A stretch of 64,000 nucleotides of DNA from Clytia hemisphaerica (GCA_902728285.1 CACVBU010000537.1:61863-125862), one strand, 5' to 3'. Shown: positions 35,267 through 46,440, counted from the first letter of the stretch. The notes: a model not told the origin generated them from the sequence alone. Numbers and translations: made by a program.

Positions 35267-36067
35267 TCAAATTTTCGACCATTCTCCATCATTTAGGTGT
35301 TGTTTCATCTTTGTGTAGTCACCGGTTTCATAACTGTATCTTTTCGAATTGGGTTTGCGTTGAGTGTAGCAATCAAACGTAAATACCAATATGCTATGGT
35401 CGCTCTTCCCAAGGGGGCTCAGGTACTGAAGGTCGCTTACTTGATTTTGTTCATGAGTAAGTATTAAGTCTATCGTTGAAGGTTCGTCTGTTCCTCTGCA
35501 TCGCGTTGGTTCATCAACAAGTTGATAGAAAAACGCGTCTCTGAGAGCGTCCAAAAACTTTTCTTCCTTACTTTCCTCAGAGTGTGACGTTGTCCAGTTA
35601 TCCCAGTTTATGGTTGGATAGTTCATATCACCTAAGAGACATTTATGAGTGTATCTCTTCTCGGAAGCAATAGATTTGATCAGCTCGTTGAGTTTATCGT
35701 TGTTTTCTTCTGAATGATTGTTGTTTGTTGGACTACGGTAAAGGCATCCAAAAACTAACACATCCCTGCCGCAAAGTCGAATTTCGATTATGCATGATTC
35801 ATCAAATTCTGTCGCCGATTTTACACCAACTATAAGATGCTTGATCGAGTTGTGAGCTAATATAATGATCCCGCGTCCTTTTTTTGATGTTATATTTTCA
35901 TGGTTCACCAGCTTATACTCTTCAAATTCGTATTCATGAGGTTCTCTCAGTGCACCAACCTTTGATTTAACTTCACAAATTGCAATCAAGTGTGGTTTTA
36001 CATTTCGTGATTGCATTTTTAATTCTCCCAATTTTTCAGATGTTAGTTGGTCTGCATTGGTATACAT
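35267..36067 (-). CDS. LINE ORF2 AP-like endonuclease part
   Basis: A 266-codon frame starting MYTNADQLTSEKLGEL. Motifs of the LINE endonuclease family: ICEVKSK (catalytic Glu), LYRSPTNNN, GDMNYPTINWDNW, and GKSDHSILVFTF (catalytic His). It nicks target DNA to prime reverse transcription. The frame ends at EWSKI and translation of the next 100 bp shows a one-base shift and two stops before the reverse transcriptase frame. ORF1 ends about 100 bp upstream. Confidence 0.85.
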   Translation of the reverse strand: MYTNADQLTSEKLGELKMQSRNVKPHLIAICEVKSKVGALREPHEYEFEEYKLVNHENITSKKGRGIIILAHNSIKHLIVGVKSATEFDESCIIEIRLCGRDVLVFGCLYRSPTNNNHSEENNDKLNELIKSIASEKRYTHKCLLGDMNYPTINWDNWTTSHSEESKEEKFLDALRDAFFYQLVDEPTRCRGTDEPSTIDLILTHEQNQVSDLQYLSPLGKSDHSILVFTFDCYTQRKPNSKRYSYETGDYTKMKQHLNDGEWSKI

Positions 36068-36171
36068 GATTTTTATATTCTTCGCAGTTATTGTATTATC
36101 TTGTGTCTTGTTTTTTTGGGTTTTATTTCTTTCGTTATTTTCGTATTTTTTCTTACATTCTTTGGTGGAAA

Positions 36172-37211
36172 TTAATCTTGTCGTTGGTTGTTGACCTTCT
36201 TGAGGCGGAATCCGTTTTTTGAGGAGCCACGGACTCGCCAGATCCCACCTGTTTCGCTTTCATTCTTTCTTTTAGCTTCAATTACAAGATTTTTGAATTC
36301 TTTCCTTTGATCAGGGGTTAGATCTTCACAGATACTTATCCCTTTATACATATTCACACCCTTCAATACGTGAAGGTTACTTTCCTTATCTTCTTCCTTG
36401 TCAAATGAAACTAGCAATGGGCGTTTCTTGTCGGCTACTTTTGCTCCAAGTCTTGTCATATGTTTGATCTTGACCTTAGCATGAAGATTTTGGGTGAGTG
36501 TTTTCACCCACTCCTCGTCTTTCTTCGGTTGATCATCAGTGAATTCTTCAACACCGTGAATGATGATGTTTTTTGAACGTTTTAATTTGTCCTTTTCTTC
36601 CGCAGCTTCCTCTTTGTGCACCTCTTTCACGGCTATCTTTATATCGTCGTTCGAGGAAACAATTTGCGGCTGTCAGCAGAGGCCACAGCGGCGTAAGATT
36701 TTGTGCATTCCTCTTTTATCGTTGACAGGATTTGTGTTCGGAAGTCCTCGAGCTTTTTTTCCAATTTGGTTTCTACGTATTCAACAGTATGGAACGCTGG
36801 ATCGTTTTTCAACTGTTTTTTTAGTACTGTTAGCTCATTCTTTTGTGTTTCGACTATCTCCAAGAGGTGCTGTTCATTTTTCTTTAGTTTATCTATCGTT
36901 TCTTCCTTTTCTTTCACTATGGTTTTCAGCTTAGAAAGTCCAGCAGCCTGTCTGATCGAGGGTTTTGGTCCAGGATTGGGAATATCCTGGATATCTTTTG
37001 ATATTTGCACGCAGTTCGTACACACGTACTTACAGTTAAGTCTCCTACCGTCTTTGAAAGCTGAGATCATGTAAGGGGGTAGTCGAGTGCAGATATAGTG
37101 GACCATCCTGTTGCAGTTTGAACAAGTCAAACAGTCCCCATTCTCGTCATCAGCGCAAGCTTGTTGGGTGCAAGGCGGGTTAGGTGTGTATCTTGATCTT
37201 GTCGACATCAT
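36172..37211 (-). pseudogene. LINE ORF1 with zinc finger, coiled coil and RRM-like part, frameshifted
   Basis: The first frame (37211-36639, 190 codons) has eight Cys/His ligands in a PHD-like order (CTQQAC, CLTCSNC, HYIC, CKYVCTNC), then a heptad-rich E/K coiled coil. The second frame (to 36172) has an RRM-like start (KNIIIHGVEE) and a C-terminal domain ending VRGSSKNGFRLKK. The two join with a single-base shift near 36655, where the first frame ends LFPRTTI. ORF1 proteins coat the LINE RNA. The half-LINEs at 2850 and 10116 carry only the second part. Confidence 0.8.
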
Positions 37212-37524
37212 GGTTATTGTTAATCGAGTGTGATGTTGGAATTTTAATGTTTTTGAGTGAGTTTAGGAGCGATTTTTCATAGTTTTTCAGAAAAATTCTG
37301 ATTTTGTTGAATTTGTCTGTCGCTCCAAAAAACACGTCTTGACTCGATTTTAATTGACGTCAAAATGACACTGTAATTATTGTCTTTGCTTTATCAAAAG
37401 ATAATGAATATGTCATAAACGTCTGCACTCCCTAGGCTAAATTGTGCAGGGTTATAATTTTTTTACATAGATCAGTTTCGAACGATGATAGATTTTCCAC
37501 TTGCTTAATAAGGATAATATTAGT

Positions 37525-37733
37525 TGAATTAATATAACAATAGCGTTCAGTTTGAGGTCGTTGTTGTTATTTTCTGCCCGTGTAGTTTGATTATTCGCCC
37601 GATGGTGTCATTTGGGCCCGACACGAAGCGGAGGGCGCAAATGGCACTAGAGGGCTAATAATCAAACTGCAAGGGCAGAATTAATGACAACAACAAACGA
37701 AAACTTAACGCTATTACTATTATTATTCATATC
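37525..37733. mobile_element. Foldback MITE, about 210 bp
   Basis: The two halves are inverted copies of each other from aatagcgtt(c/a)ag through TTGTTGTT and TCTGCCC to AGTTTGATTATT. The loop near 37625 is GC-rich. It lies just upstream of the LINE, between it and the kinase. Confidence 0.7.
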
Positions 37734-37769
37734 GGACATATTCAAACAACATTTTTTTCTAGCGTCAAC

Positions 37770-37935
37770 CAAGTCTTTTCGCTTCGATGCAATCTCTTCA
37801 ACAAATTTTTAGCACCATGCGAGCGGGCTGCAAATGACCAAAAAGTGTTTTTTTCTGACGTTATTTTAGTCTCTTCGCTTCAATGCAACGACTTCAATCC
37901 AATTCCGAGCGGGCCGCAAATGACGTTATTGCCCT
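37770..37935. repeat. Two tandem copies of an 85-bp unit
   Basis: Copies share gtct(t/c)ttcgcttc(g/a)atgcaa and gagcgggc(t/c)gcaaatgac. No coding content is visible. Confidence 0.6.
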
Positions 37936-38198
37936 ATACCCGGGCGGTAAATGATATTTCAGCCCTCTGAAGCCTGGCGCTTTAGTTTCCTCAGCGTGGG
38001 TATGACAATTTGAGTCACAAAACCTTTCAATACCGCCCGCAGATCGAACCTTTAATAGCTTACTTAATGACCGCTATATGGATAATAATGTAATTTAACG
38101 TCATTAAAAAATTTCTAGGGAAAAAATAAAAAGTTGAAAGAAGTTCAACTTTTTCAAACCGTTAAGGTCTCCACTTTCACTTCACGTGAAATGTTTAA

Positions 38199-38956
38199 CC
38201 CTATTTTTATCAGGGGGGGGGGGTTTTCCACCAGGCTGGCACTCTTTTGCTAATAGCTCACTGAAAAATTTTTTTAACACTCTGAAAGTTCTTGACTTTT
38301 AATATAATCCTATTAGCAGCATGTATACCAAATTTTACAATTATACACCGACCAGATCAGGTTTTATGACTTTTTTGTGCAGGCATATCATAAAATCCAG
38401 CTAAAACCCTGTAAAATCCAAAAATCTTAAATTTAGCATAACTTTTGATCTAGTCATCCAACTGACTTCAAATTTTGACAGGTTTTAGGTATCAATAATA
38501 AATTCTAAAAAATATTTAAAAAATTTTCAAAAACTGCTGACGTCATCAAAAATGACGTCATTGTTTTTTGAAAAAATTTACTCATTTTCTGCATGGATTT
38601 TAAAGGTCAATTTTATTAGTATGTTTAAAACCAGCAAATATGTTAAAGATATTTATTTTGGCTTTTAGAAATTCAAAACAGAATTGAAAAATCTCCATTC
38701 GTTCAACTTTAATTGCTATTTTATTGAATAGTACTTTTTCATTGGTCAGCGATAAATGTGAAAGTTTGTGATGACGTCACCACCTTTATGATGACGTCAT
38801 CAACCCAAATTTTTTTCTATTAACTCCTTTTATGGTAGAGAACATTTCTGCCAAATTTCAAGTCCATATCTTTTATAGATCAAAAGTTATGCAAGGCTGG
38901 TGGAAAACACCCCCCCTTGAGAATACAAAATCAGAAAAAGCCTGATAATAATAGGG
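38199..38956. mobile_element. TTAA MITE with G-run ends, 758 bp
   Basis: The ends are CCCTATTTTTATCAGG followed by a G run and TTTTCCACCA, and the inverse at the right. TTAA flanks both sides (38195-38198 and 38957-38960). Start CCC next to TTAA suggests piggyBac. The interior has several TGACGTCA-type palindromes. It shares architecture with 42230-42773. Confidence 0.8.
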
Positions 38957-39213
38957 TTAAAATCTTAGACTAATTTCAAGTGCATGTTTAAGTTCTTTAA
39001 TTGCCCTAAGAAAATTGCTTAGTCTGCTGTGTACGGATTTGTGTACAGTTTTCAAGAGACTTTGGGTTCTGACAATTAGAATCAGGATACAGGATAGACA
39101 TATGATGATAATATCCAAATATTTGAGGGGAGTTTTGTGTTTTTTTTTTATTAACGGTGGTGGCATCATGAAGATTTTAAATATACTATTTACAATTATA
39201 ATTTTTGGTTAAT

Positions 39214-42200
39214 TTATTCCCACTGCTCCACGGAGGGGAAGTGGTGCCCATTTGGGTACTCCCACATCTCAGTAGGCTCGAAATGGTGACCATTTGGATA
39301 TCGTGGGTTGGAAGAAACAATGAAAGCTTCATTTTCCTTAGGCTGGGTGTTCTTTTCTGAGCGTTCGATATTCTTGGCCTTGTTAAAAGTGCCTTTTTGT
39401 TCCAGAAAAGCAGGAATTGATTGCTTCAAGTCCTCATTTTCTTTCTCCAAAATTTTGATTTTTTGGTTGGCCAATTCCAGCTCGGCAAGGAGACGTTTAA
39501 TGTCTTCGGTGTTCTCTTTGTTGATCTGCTCAATGTTCTGCGAGAAAATTAAAAAACACAAACTTTAGTAAAAGTGGATAAGGAGATTGTTGTCTTAAAG
39601 CCTCTTATTTGTACGTCCAAGGCGATAATTTAAAGGTTCAACATTGCTCACTTAAAGACTTAAAGTTTTCAAACTACAATCAGTTCTGTAATATTTGGCA
39701 GTAAACAGTGATTTTCATGTTTTTTGAAGTCAAACCCCTCCCCCCCATCTTCAATGGTTGGATTGGGCTCTCTGGGGCTTATCAACCATTGAAGTTGGGG
39801 GAGGGGGGCTTAGGGAATTGAAAACATAGCTGAGGGGTTGTTTTTGAGGCTTACTGCCAAAATATTACAGACCTGATTGTAGTATTCGATCCAGCTTAGA
39901 CAGCGCTCAATGGAACGTGAAAAGGTGCTCATTCTTTACAAAAATGGCGCCTTTTCACAAGTATCTTGCTTTTTTTTTTAATTTAAAATATTATTGACTT
40001 TTTTCTGCTTGCTTCGCTCTCAATTCAAAACTCATAAGGTTTCAGGGGGCAAAAAACAAAATATATTTTTGTGGGTTACCAAATTTTTGGCTACGCCAGA
40101 AAATTTACCCCACCACGCTACTGATTCGATGTGTTATCTGAGAGGTGGATGTTATTTCACCGAGCAAGTCTCATCTTGCTATTGTTAAAGGTATTAAAGA
40201 ATATGGATAATGTGTAAAAAAATCAAGCTTCATACCTCTTTCATATCGAAATCCTCTGATAACCAAGGATGGTTGATAATTCTGTCGATTGTTGCCCTTC
40301 TTGATGGGTCATGGTGCAACATTTCTCGCAAAAGATTGATGATTTCTAAAATGACAACGAAAGATATATAAGTCATTATTCTATTTGTTTAAATCACTAA
40401 TCACAGACATGAGAGACGTCTTAGAACGAATGCAAAAATACTCTCGACCCTTTGGCATACGACCATTCCATCCTTATCAAAGTCTTAAGGCAAATGGAAA
40501 GTTAAAAAGCAAAATTTAAGTTCTTTAAGCAAGGTTAGAGTTAAGGCCGGCGCAAATGAATCCAACATTCAATCCAACATTTCCAATTCATTGTTGGACG
40601 AAATGTTGGACGAAAAGTTTCGTGGAAAATTTCGAAAAGTTGCATGAAAAGTCATTTGCGCAAAAACGTCAAACATTTTCCTCCAACATGATTACGCAAA
40701 TGCATTTAACATTGAAATCAACATAAAAGTGACGTCAATCTCATTAAAAAATGTTGGATGAAATGTTTGACGGCGATCAAACTTCATCCAACATGATTTC
40801 CAAAAATTTTCTTAAAAAGTTGCAATTTTATGACTTGCGCAAACGAACCCAACATTTGATTCAACAATAATGTTGGATCAAATGTTGGTTTCATTTGCGC
40901 CGGCCTTTAAATCTTTTTGAAGATATCTTGAAATTGAATGCTTCTTGTTATTGAACATTTGACTTGGTCCACATTATTTTGCAGTTTTTTTTGCTAGAAT
41001 AGAGAACGCTTATATTTACTAACCTGAAGAGAGTTTTCTTCCATAAGGGAGTTTTGGAAAACGTTGTAATTGTTTTTCGAACTGGAGAGGGTTGTTTGTG
41101 TGTTGATACGGTAAACAACCAGTTACGAGCTCGAAGAGAATGACTCCGCTAAAATAAATGAAAAAATAACGTGTGAAGTATACTGCTTGGATAACTTTTT
41201 CATTGGCATCTTTCTTTCAAGAGCGCAGACCTTTAATTTACGTAATCACACGATTTTTTCCAAACTCACGCATTCACGCAAGTGAAAAAAGCCCATTCAC
41301 ACCTTCACGCAAACCGCTGGGGGCTTTTCAACGGCTAGAAGTTAGGTCAATACGACTAGAAAAGTCAAAGTCAAAGTTCTATCCAGTGTATTGAAAAAAT
41401 TGTAGATATATGCATTGAATATATTTAACAACAAAACTTCTGACTGGGACACTTGAACGTGTCTAAATGGTGTATCTAGACTATAATTCGAGTTATGGTC
41501 GCATAGCTTTTTTCTTCTAAAGATTACTCTAAGGCCTTAGTCCAAGCTAAGTCTGGAGGTAAGGTTTGAAGTGTTCCTAATTGCAAAAGCACTCAACTCA
41601 GTCCAGGGGGAGGGGCTTAATCAAACATATGCAATGCAGACAGTAGTGGTCGGTTTTTTGTTATAAATTATTGAAATAAAATCAGCTTACAGTGACCAAA
41701 CGTCTGCTTTCTGACCATCATATCGGGCATCACATGTACCGTTGTATCCGCGAACCACTTCTGGAGCCATATGAGACATGGTTCCGCAAAATGTGTCACA
41801 AAGGTGATCACGTGATGATGGGAAACTTGAAATGCCGAAATCTAAAAGGAAAGAAAATATTGATTACATGAAGTATGGATTTCTTACATCACCAACTTAA
41901 AATTATTGAAAGCAGTCCCAGTTGCACCAGATTCTAGAACTTTGAAAAAGACAAAACTCCTATACGTGTCAAGTTTTCCTCCCATTTACTAATGATTTTT
42001 TTTCAAAAAGTCCAAATGAATCTTACCTGAAATTTTGATTTTTCCACTTTCGTCAAGTAAGATATTGTCGAGTTTTAAATCTCTGAAAAATATACAAATA
42101 AATAAAAAAGAGTAACTTTTATCCTTGGCTTATTGGAATTGATCAGAAGACTTGGAAAAGAATGAAAGGAAAATAACAGAATCGCTTTCTCAAAGCTGAT

Positions 42201-43962
42201 GAAACTTTTCCCGCACTCGTTGGGTTTAACCCTATTCGTACTAGGGGGGGGGGCTCTTTCTGTTCGGAAGTCAAACTATTGGTAATAGCTCCTGAAATAA
42301 TAGAGCTTTTGCCGTGAAATTTTCTGTAAATTCCTAACTTTTATTTTGCTTCAAAATAAAAAAATATTTGACATCTAAATATTTTCACACCTTGAGCATG
42401 ATGACATTTCTGACAGTAAGGTGTCACAAAAATTGACACTTTTCCAATACAAAATTATTTTTAATGTCAAATATATCGTTTAAACCGTAATTTATTGAAT
42501 ATTTAGGATAAAATAAGCATTTTAAACTCAGGCAACTTTTTTCTAAAGCCTTTGTTAGAATACAATAGCTATTTATAAGAACAATGGAAAAATTCGGTTT
42601 TTGCTCACTTTGGGCATGATGAGTGACGTCATCAAAAAAAATTTTTGTCAAAAGTTACCTTACGTGACAAGGATCTTGTGTGCCAAATTTCATCCAAAAA
42701 GACCCAGTAGATCAAAAGTTAAGGGGTGGTACAGGAAAAGCCCCCCCTAGTTCTGCACAAAGAATCTATTCAATTAAGGGGTTGTTATAAGGGATGAAGT
42801 ATTTGTTGAATTGGCTGAGTAGAAAAGCTTCGAAAGAATCTCTAAAGATCTTACCTGTGGACAATACTTTTGTCGTGGGCGACTTTCATCGCTCCTACCA
42901 AGGCTTGGCATATTGCTTTGGAGTCCTTTTCATTGTGACCATCAAATGATAACAGATCTCCTCCATCGCAATATTCCAGCACAAGGTAGGCTGTGTTGCG
43001 ACGACTGCTCTGAACAATTTTAACAGCTGCACTTAAAATAGAAAAATTATATTCTCTATAAGTAAAATATGACTACGCACCGGCACGTCCGATATATCTC
43101 ACTGAACACTGAGTAGGATTAAATTTTCAAACTAACACACCTGTCTCACAGCACCTGTGGAACCTTTTTCCTCAGTCGGGCTAAAATTTTCGGGGATAGA
43201 AATTCTATTGTTCTAAGGTTAAAAAACCCAGTTTTGGAGAGCAATTTTTAAACATGGAATTTCGAGTGGGGATGAAATCAAAGTCGATTTCCCATAGTGG
43301 GGCTGAAATTCAAGGGAATTTCCCCACCCGGGGACGAAATTTTTGCTTAATTTTCCAGTGGGGCTGGAGTCCCAGCACAGGGGTCTTAAAAGTGCTAGAA
43401 CAATATGCAATTATCAGCCTTTTTTATACTTACAAAGTTAAGGTGTCCTTGAAAAGCTCGCATCGCTTTTATTTCTTGTCTGAGAGACTCTTCGAATAGC
43501 GATGCTTTATCAAAGTTCGTTGGCTTTATGATCTTGATTGCCACCTGTAAAAATAAATAAACTATTAAATAGTGCCATGCCTGGTGATTATTCCTAAACC
43601 GACATTCGATCTGCTTGGGGTGATGAATGATGTAGAAAATTTATTAACTCTAACTCCACACGTAAGGATCAAGGATATGAAATAGCGTGTAGGTCAACAA
43701 AGTACATTGGCGGAAATTTTCTGTGTTATACATTTTAACACTTTCACGTATTTTAACGTATATTACCCGTTTACATTGACCCTAAGCTATTTACCTTATT
43801 TCTATGTCCTAGGGCGCGGAGCTTGTTCGAGAAAGAGTCACTCGGATCAGTGAAGTTAGCATAGCTTGCCTCCTTCACTTTCGCAAAGCCTCCTTCTCCT
43901 AAAGTCCGGCCTAGAACAAATCCATGTTGCAAGCACTCGTGTGCTTCAATGCTCATTATCAT
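39214..43962 (-). CDS. Ser/Thr protein kinase, complete, eight exons, 406 residues
   Basis: Exons (minus strand): 43962-43795, 43544-43430, 43026-42855, 42082-42027, 41841-41691, 41148-41024, 40345-40236, 39537-39214; all phases agree and the total is 407 codons. Exon 1 has the Gly loop GRTLGEGGFAKV. Exon 2 has the ATP-binding Lys in VAIKII. Exon 3 has the hinge LVLEYCDGGDLL and IVHR. Exon 4 completes HRDLKLDN. Exon 5 has DFG, CGTMSHMAPEV and DVWSL. Catalytic residues are intact. The Gly loop and HRDLKxDN fit the CAMK/TSSK-like group; exact family is uncertain. A stretch of about 20 residues (SYANFTDPSDSF on) is inserted between the Gly loop and VAIK. The last exon adds an E/K/L-rich coiled coil and two C-terminal YPNGHHF(x)4E(x)WE repeats. 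Stop TAA overlaps a poly(A)-signal-like AATAAA. Exon 2 uses the second of two donors 4 bp apart. A start at the second Met (43956) is equally possible. Confidence 0.9.
39673..39884. mobile_element. Palindromic foldback MITE in last kinase intron
   Basis: Ends CTACAATCAG(t/g)TCTGTAATATTTGGCAGTAA are inverted over about 30 bp. A second inner palindrome, cccctccccccc...ttcaatggttg with its inverse, occupies 39735-39812. It lies wholly inside intron 7. Confidence 0.75.
40543..40907. mobile_element. MITE with GGCCGGCGCAAATG ends in kinase intron 6
   Basis: Inverted ends AAGGCCGGCGCAAATGAA and many internal atgttgga/tccaacat copies. The left neighbour is TTAA and the right TTTAA, so a TTA or TTAA target duplication is likely. 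Confidence 0.7.
41255..41330 (-). repeat. TTCACGCA repeat shared with the 2.2-kb units
   Basis: The motif set cacgcattcacgcaagtgaa and ccattcaca...ttcacgcaa is the reverse complement of the stretch at 19014-19110 and its copies at 21234 and 23463. It shows that the unit introns contain a dispersed repeat. Confidence 0.5.
42230..42773. mobile_element. TTAA MITE with G-run ends in kinase intron 3
   Basis: Left end CCCTATTCGTACTAGG plus a G run and CTCTTTCTGT, and an inverse right end (ACAGGAAAAG, C run, CTAG). TTAA flanks it (42226-42229 and 42774-42777). The right-hand interior (caaatttcatcc... atcaaaagtta) parallels 38199-38956, so both belong to one family. Confidence 0.7.
43135..43386. mobile_element. 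Degraded ACACCCC-family MITE in kinase intron 2
   Basis: Starts acacacctgtctcacag and ends cccagcacaggggtctt. The middle (catggaatttcgagtgggga and on) is shared with 47212-47462. Both terminal repeats have decayed. Confidence 0.7.
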
Positions 43963-44339
43963 ATAATCAATATATCAATCAATATATAAAACAAATTTAA
44001 TACTACTTTTCTCACACAAAAAAACGAGAAAAATCCTTTGAGCGTCTATTCTCAAAGGTGGGTCAAAGTACGATGAGTTTTCTTAGAAGTTTTTCTTTTT
44101 TTTCTACAAGCTTTTTTTATTTGACGTCAAATAAATCTTTCAACTTACGCCAAATTGATTTTTCAACTGCCATCAATCTTAAACATATTGAAGATGACTG
44201 ACGTCAATATTTCCTTGTGAATTCTTTGAAAAGATAAAATTTAGTGGGGATTAAATTTCGCGGATTACACAAAAATCTGCAAAATCCACGAAATTTTATT
44301 CTCCCGAAATTTTATCCCATTAAAGTAGTGTTTCTTTAC
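43963..44339. other. Presumed kinase 5' flank
   Basis: Upstream of the kinase ATG no acceptor joins a further coding exon in frame, so translation probably starts here. AT-rich tracts near 43970-44020 could hold a promoter, but no clear TATA box plus start site is visible. A small inverted motif with cgcggatt lies near 44250. Confidence 0.3.
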
Positions 44340-44404
44340 CTGCTCCTCTTTACATACTTTAATTATACCAATCGTAAGGCGTTCGTCCACAACATCGGCA
44401 TCAT
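44340..44404 (-). CDS. Isolated exon of an unidentified gene
   Basis: A 65-bp stretch between acctgggTAG and GTAAAG is open only in phase 1 and encodes DADVVDERLTIGIIKVCKEEQ. The phase-0 exit and the peptide look genuine, but no partner exon was found and the acceptor tract is weak. It does not connect to the kinase ATG exon. Confidence 0.35.
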
Positions 44405-44710
44405 CTACCCAGGTATTGCATAGTGAGTATAAATTAGTTACACCAAATCATCTCGACTATTCATCATCGGGAGCGTCAAAGAAAGTCCTCAAAGAAAGGG
44501 AGTCAAAGGGACCAAATTGCAATGACTTTATATGCATATAGCTATTCTTCCTTTCCTTCCGATGGTGCTTGATATTACCAGCAACCTGTCAGGGATGCAA
44601 ACGAAATCTGGAGCCTAAATTGTTGACTTCTCGGATGCTAAGGTTTATTCGAAACCTAGTGAATTGATGGGATGCGTTGTGTCGTCTTGGACATTCATTC
44701 CGAATAGTAG

Positions 44711-45389
44711 TCAAAGCAACGATGTAAAAATAATAGATAACCAACTTGCCTTGATTCTCAAAAAACATCCGTGTTACGGTTGTAAAAATATTAATGACAT
44801 TTTGCATCATAAAAAGTGCAATTAAGTAAAAACTTGCTTCATTTGCAACCTTCTATTGGACAGAATCGATCACGTGATGTATATTTTTCCAAAATTTGGG
44901 TTTGAAAAAGTGTATTTTCCTATAGGTAGCCTCACAGAAGGAATTTTTTAATTAGATATTATTGTTCTATAAACATTCATCTGTTTATTTTGTATCAGGC
45001 AAACCTTCATGCACTTTCATTCGTGAGATATCGCACTTCAAATCACACATGTATTTTCAGATAAAACATCATTTTATGAGCGTTTATTTATCCAGATGAA
45101 GATTAAGTGGTATCAGGCCGATCCGTAGTCAATTTGTCTAAAGATTGGTACCTTTGTCTTTTGAAAAAAATTCCAAAATTTGTAGTAAATAACAATTCAA
45201 ATTTTCTATCAATTCAGTGGATGTCAAAAAGTGTGTCAAAATCTAGCTAAAAGCATAACACGCACTGCACACAGAGCTATTTAAAGGAGTGCTCATTTCA
45301 ATAGGAAAACAATGGTTGTTCTCTTGGGAGAAGTGCCTTCTAGAGGTAGTTGGTTATCTATTATTTTTACATCGTTGGTCAAAGCTTGT
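44711..45389. repeat. 40-bp inverted repeat pair
   Basis: Sequence at 44711-44751 (AAAGCAACGATG, aaaataatagataaccaac) recurs in reverse at 45346-45389 with only a few changes. The right arm covers the last codons and stop of the exon at 45354-45511. It could be an inverted gene fragment or the ends of a decayed element. Confidence 0.55.
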
Positions 45390-45511
45390 GCTTGTTTGAG
45401 ATGTAGTTGCAATGACAGCTTCAGGATTATTGACTTCAGACGATAGAAACGATATTTCATCTCTAAACTCCTTATGAAGTCGTACTTCTAACTTGCCTCG
45501 ATAGCGAGAAT
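45354..45511 (-). CDS. Terminal exon of an unidentified gene
   Basis: A pyrimidine-rich acceptor (ctccttttttAAG) opens a phase-1 frame of 51 residues with SRYRGKLEVRLHKEFRDEI, SFLSSEVNNPEAVIATTSQT and a final QRCKNNR before TAA at 45354-45356. No homologue is recognised. A possible upstream exon ends at a gtaagaa donor near 46380, which would place the G-run element 45660-46266 in the intron. Confidence 0.45.
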
Positions 45512-45659
45512 CTTAAAAAAGGAGCAAAAAGGAAACGGTATTAGGAGTCGATTATAAGACTGCGGTTATGATCTATTTCTAGACATTTGATTCGTCGAAA
45601 ACTATTTTAATCCAGCAACTTCATGTGTTCATGCCATTTACCTCCATATTAACAGCCTC

Positions 45660-46266
45660 TAGCTGGGAGAGGGGGGGTTCAAGGGGTACTCAATACCGAA
45701 TTACCGGCAATTTTTTCCCAAAATACCGGAACACCGGACAAAATAAACTCCAAATACAGTCACCGACAATTTTTAGTATTTATGGTATGCCTAATTCGTA
45801 AGGAAAGGCATTTCAACTGCAAGAATTGTTGATAAAATAAGAGGCAAGAGCGACATTCTGTTGAAGATTTTATTTTCAACTGTTCTCTTGATCAGACGAA
45901 CGATCTAATTTCGACAAATAGCACAGAGGAAGTAAAGTTTAGTCACTGAGGAGGCGCAACCTTGGTTTGTGCCGACAGGAGAAAATTTCGATTTTTACAC
46001 TATTTTATTTGACTATGTTTTAGACTGTTCTACTATATAACAGAGTGCCTCAAGAGCTTCTTTTCATGGAAATGTTGAAGTTTTCTAAAGTCGTTTTCTA
46101 AATTTTATGAAAATTTTGCGCCGCAGGTGATTTTTAGAATTTTTTTCATGAAAATGCAGTTCAGAAAGATTTTGAATTTACCGAAATACCGAACTTCCAT
46201 GAGAATTACCGGACAAAAAAAGGCCCATACCGTGTCACCGTAAACCTTGAACCCCCCCCTTAGCTA
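45660..46266. mobile_element. MITE with TAGCT and G-run ends
   Basis: The left end AGCTGGGAGA, G run, TTCAAGG and the right end CCTTGAA, C run, TTAGCTA are inverted. The interior has many ataccg/accgg copies. No target duplication is clear. Confidence 0.65.
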
Positions 46267-46440
46267 TGACATAAGTTTTGAGCAAGTTAACTTTAGAAAT
46301 ACAGCTGTATATGAGGAGACAAACAAAAACGATGTAAAGAAATTCAGGGGGGATTGTCTGGTAGCATGATGTTCTTACCTAGGTATATGGTGAAGGTACT
46401 TCATGGAAACGACTCTTCGGTCACCCAAAATCATTTAAGT

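Larger units (their letters stand above)
33119..37250 (-). mobile_element. Nearly full-length CR1-like LINE
   Basis: Read on the minus strand: zinc-finger ORF1, then ORF2 with an AP-type endonuclease and reverse transcriptase, then a short 3' UTR beginning AGAGGCCCA and ending in ATT repeats (33119-33136). No long terminal repeats exist. ORF1 and the endonuclease-reverse transcriptase link are frameshifted, so this copy is not autonomous as it stands. The 5' end is not defined; about 40 bp before the ORF1 ATG is the most I can argue for. It lies about 2 kb from the 3' end of the kinase gene, in the same orientation. Confidence 0.9.

Noticed and set aside
36560..37074. Plus-strand frames of about 120 residues rich in Ser and Phe
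   Set aside because: They are complements of the LINE ORF1 coiled coil and have no independent support.
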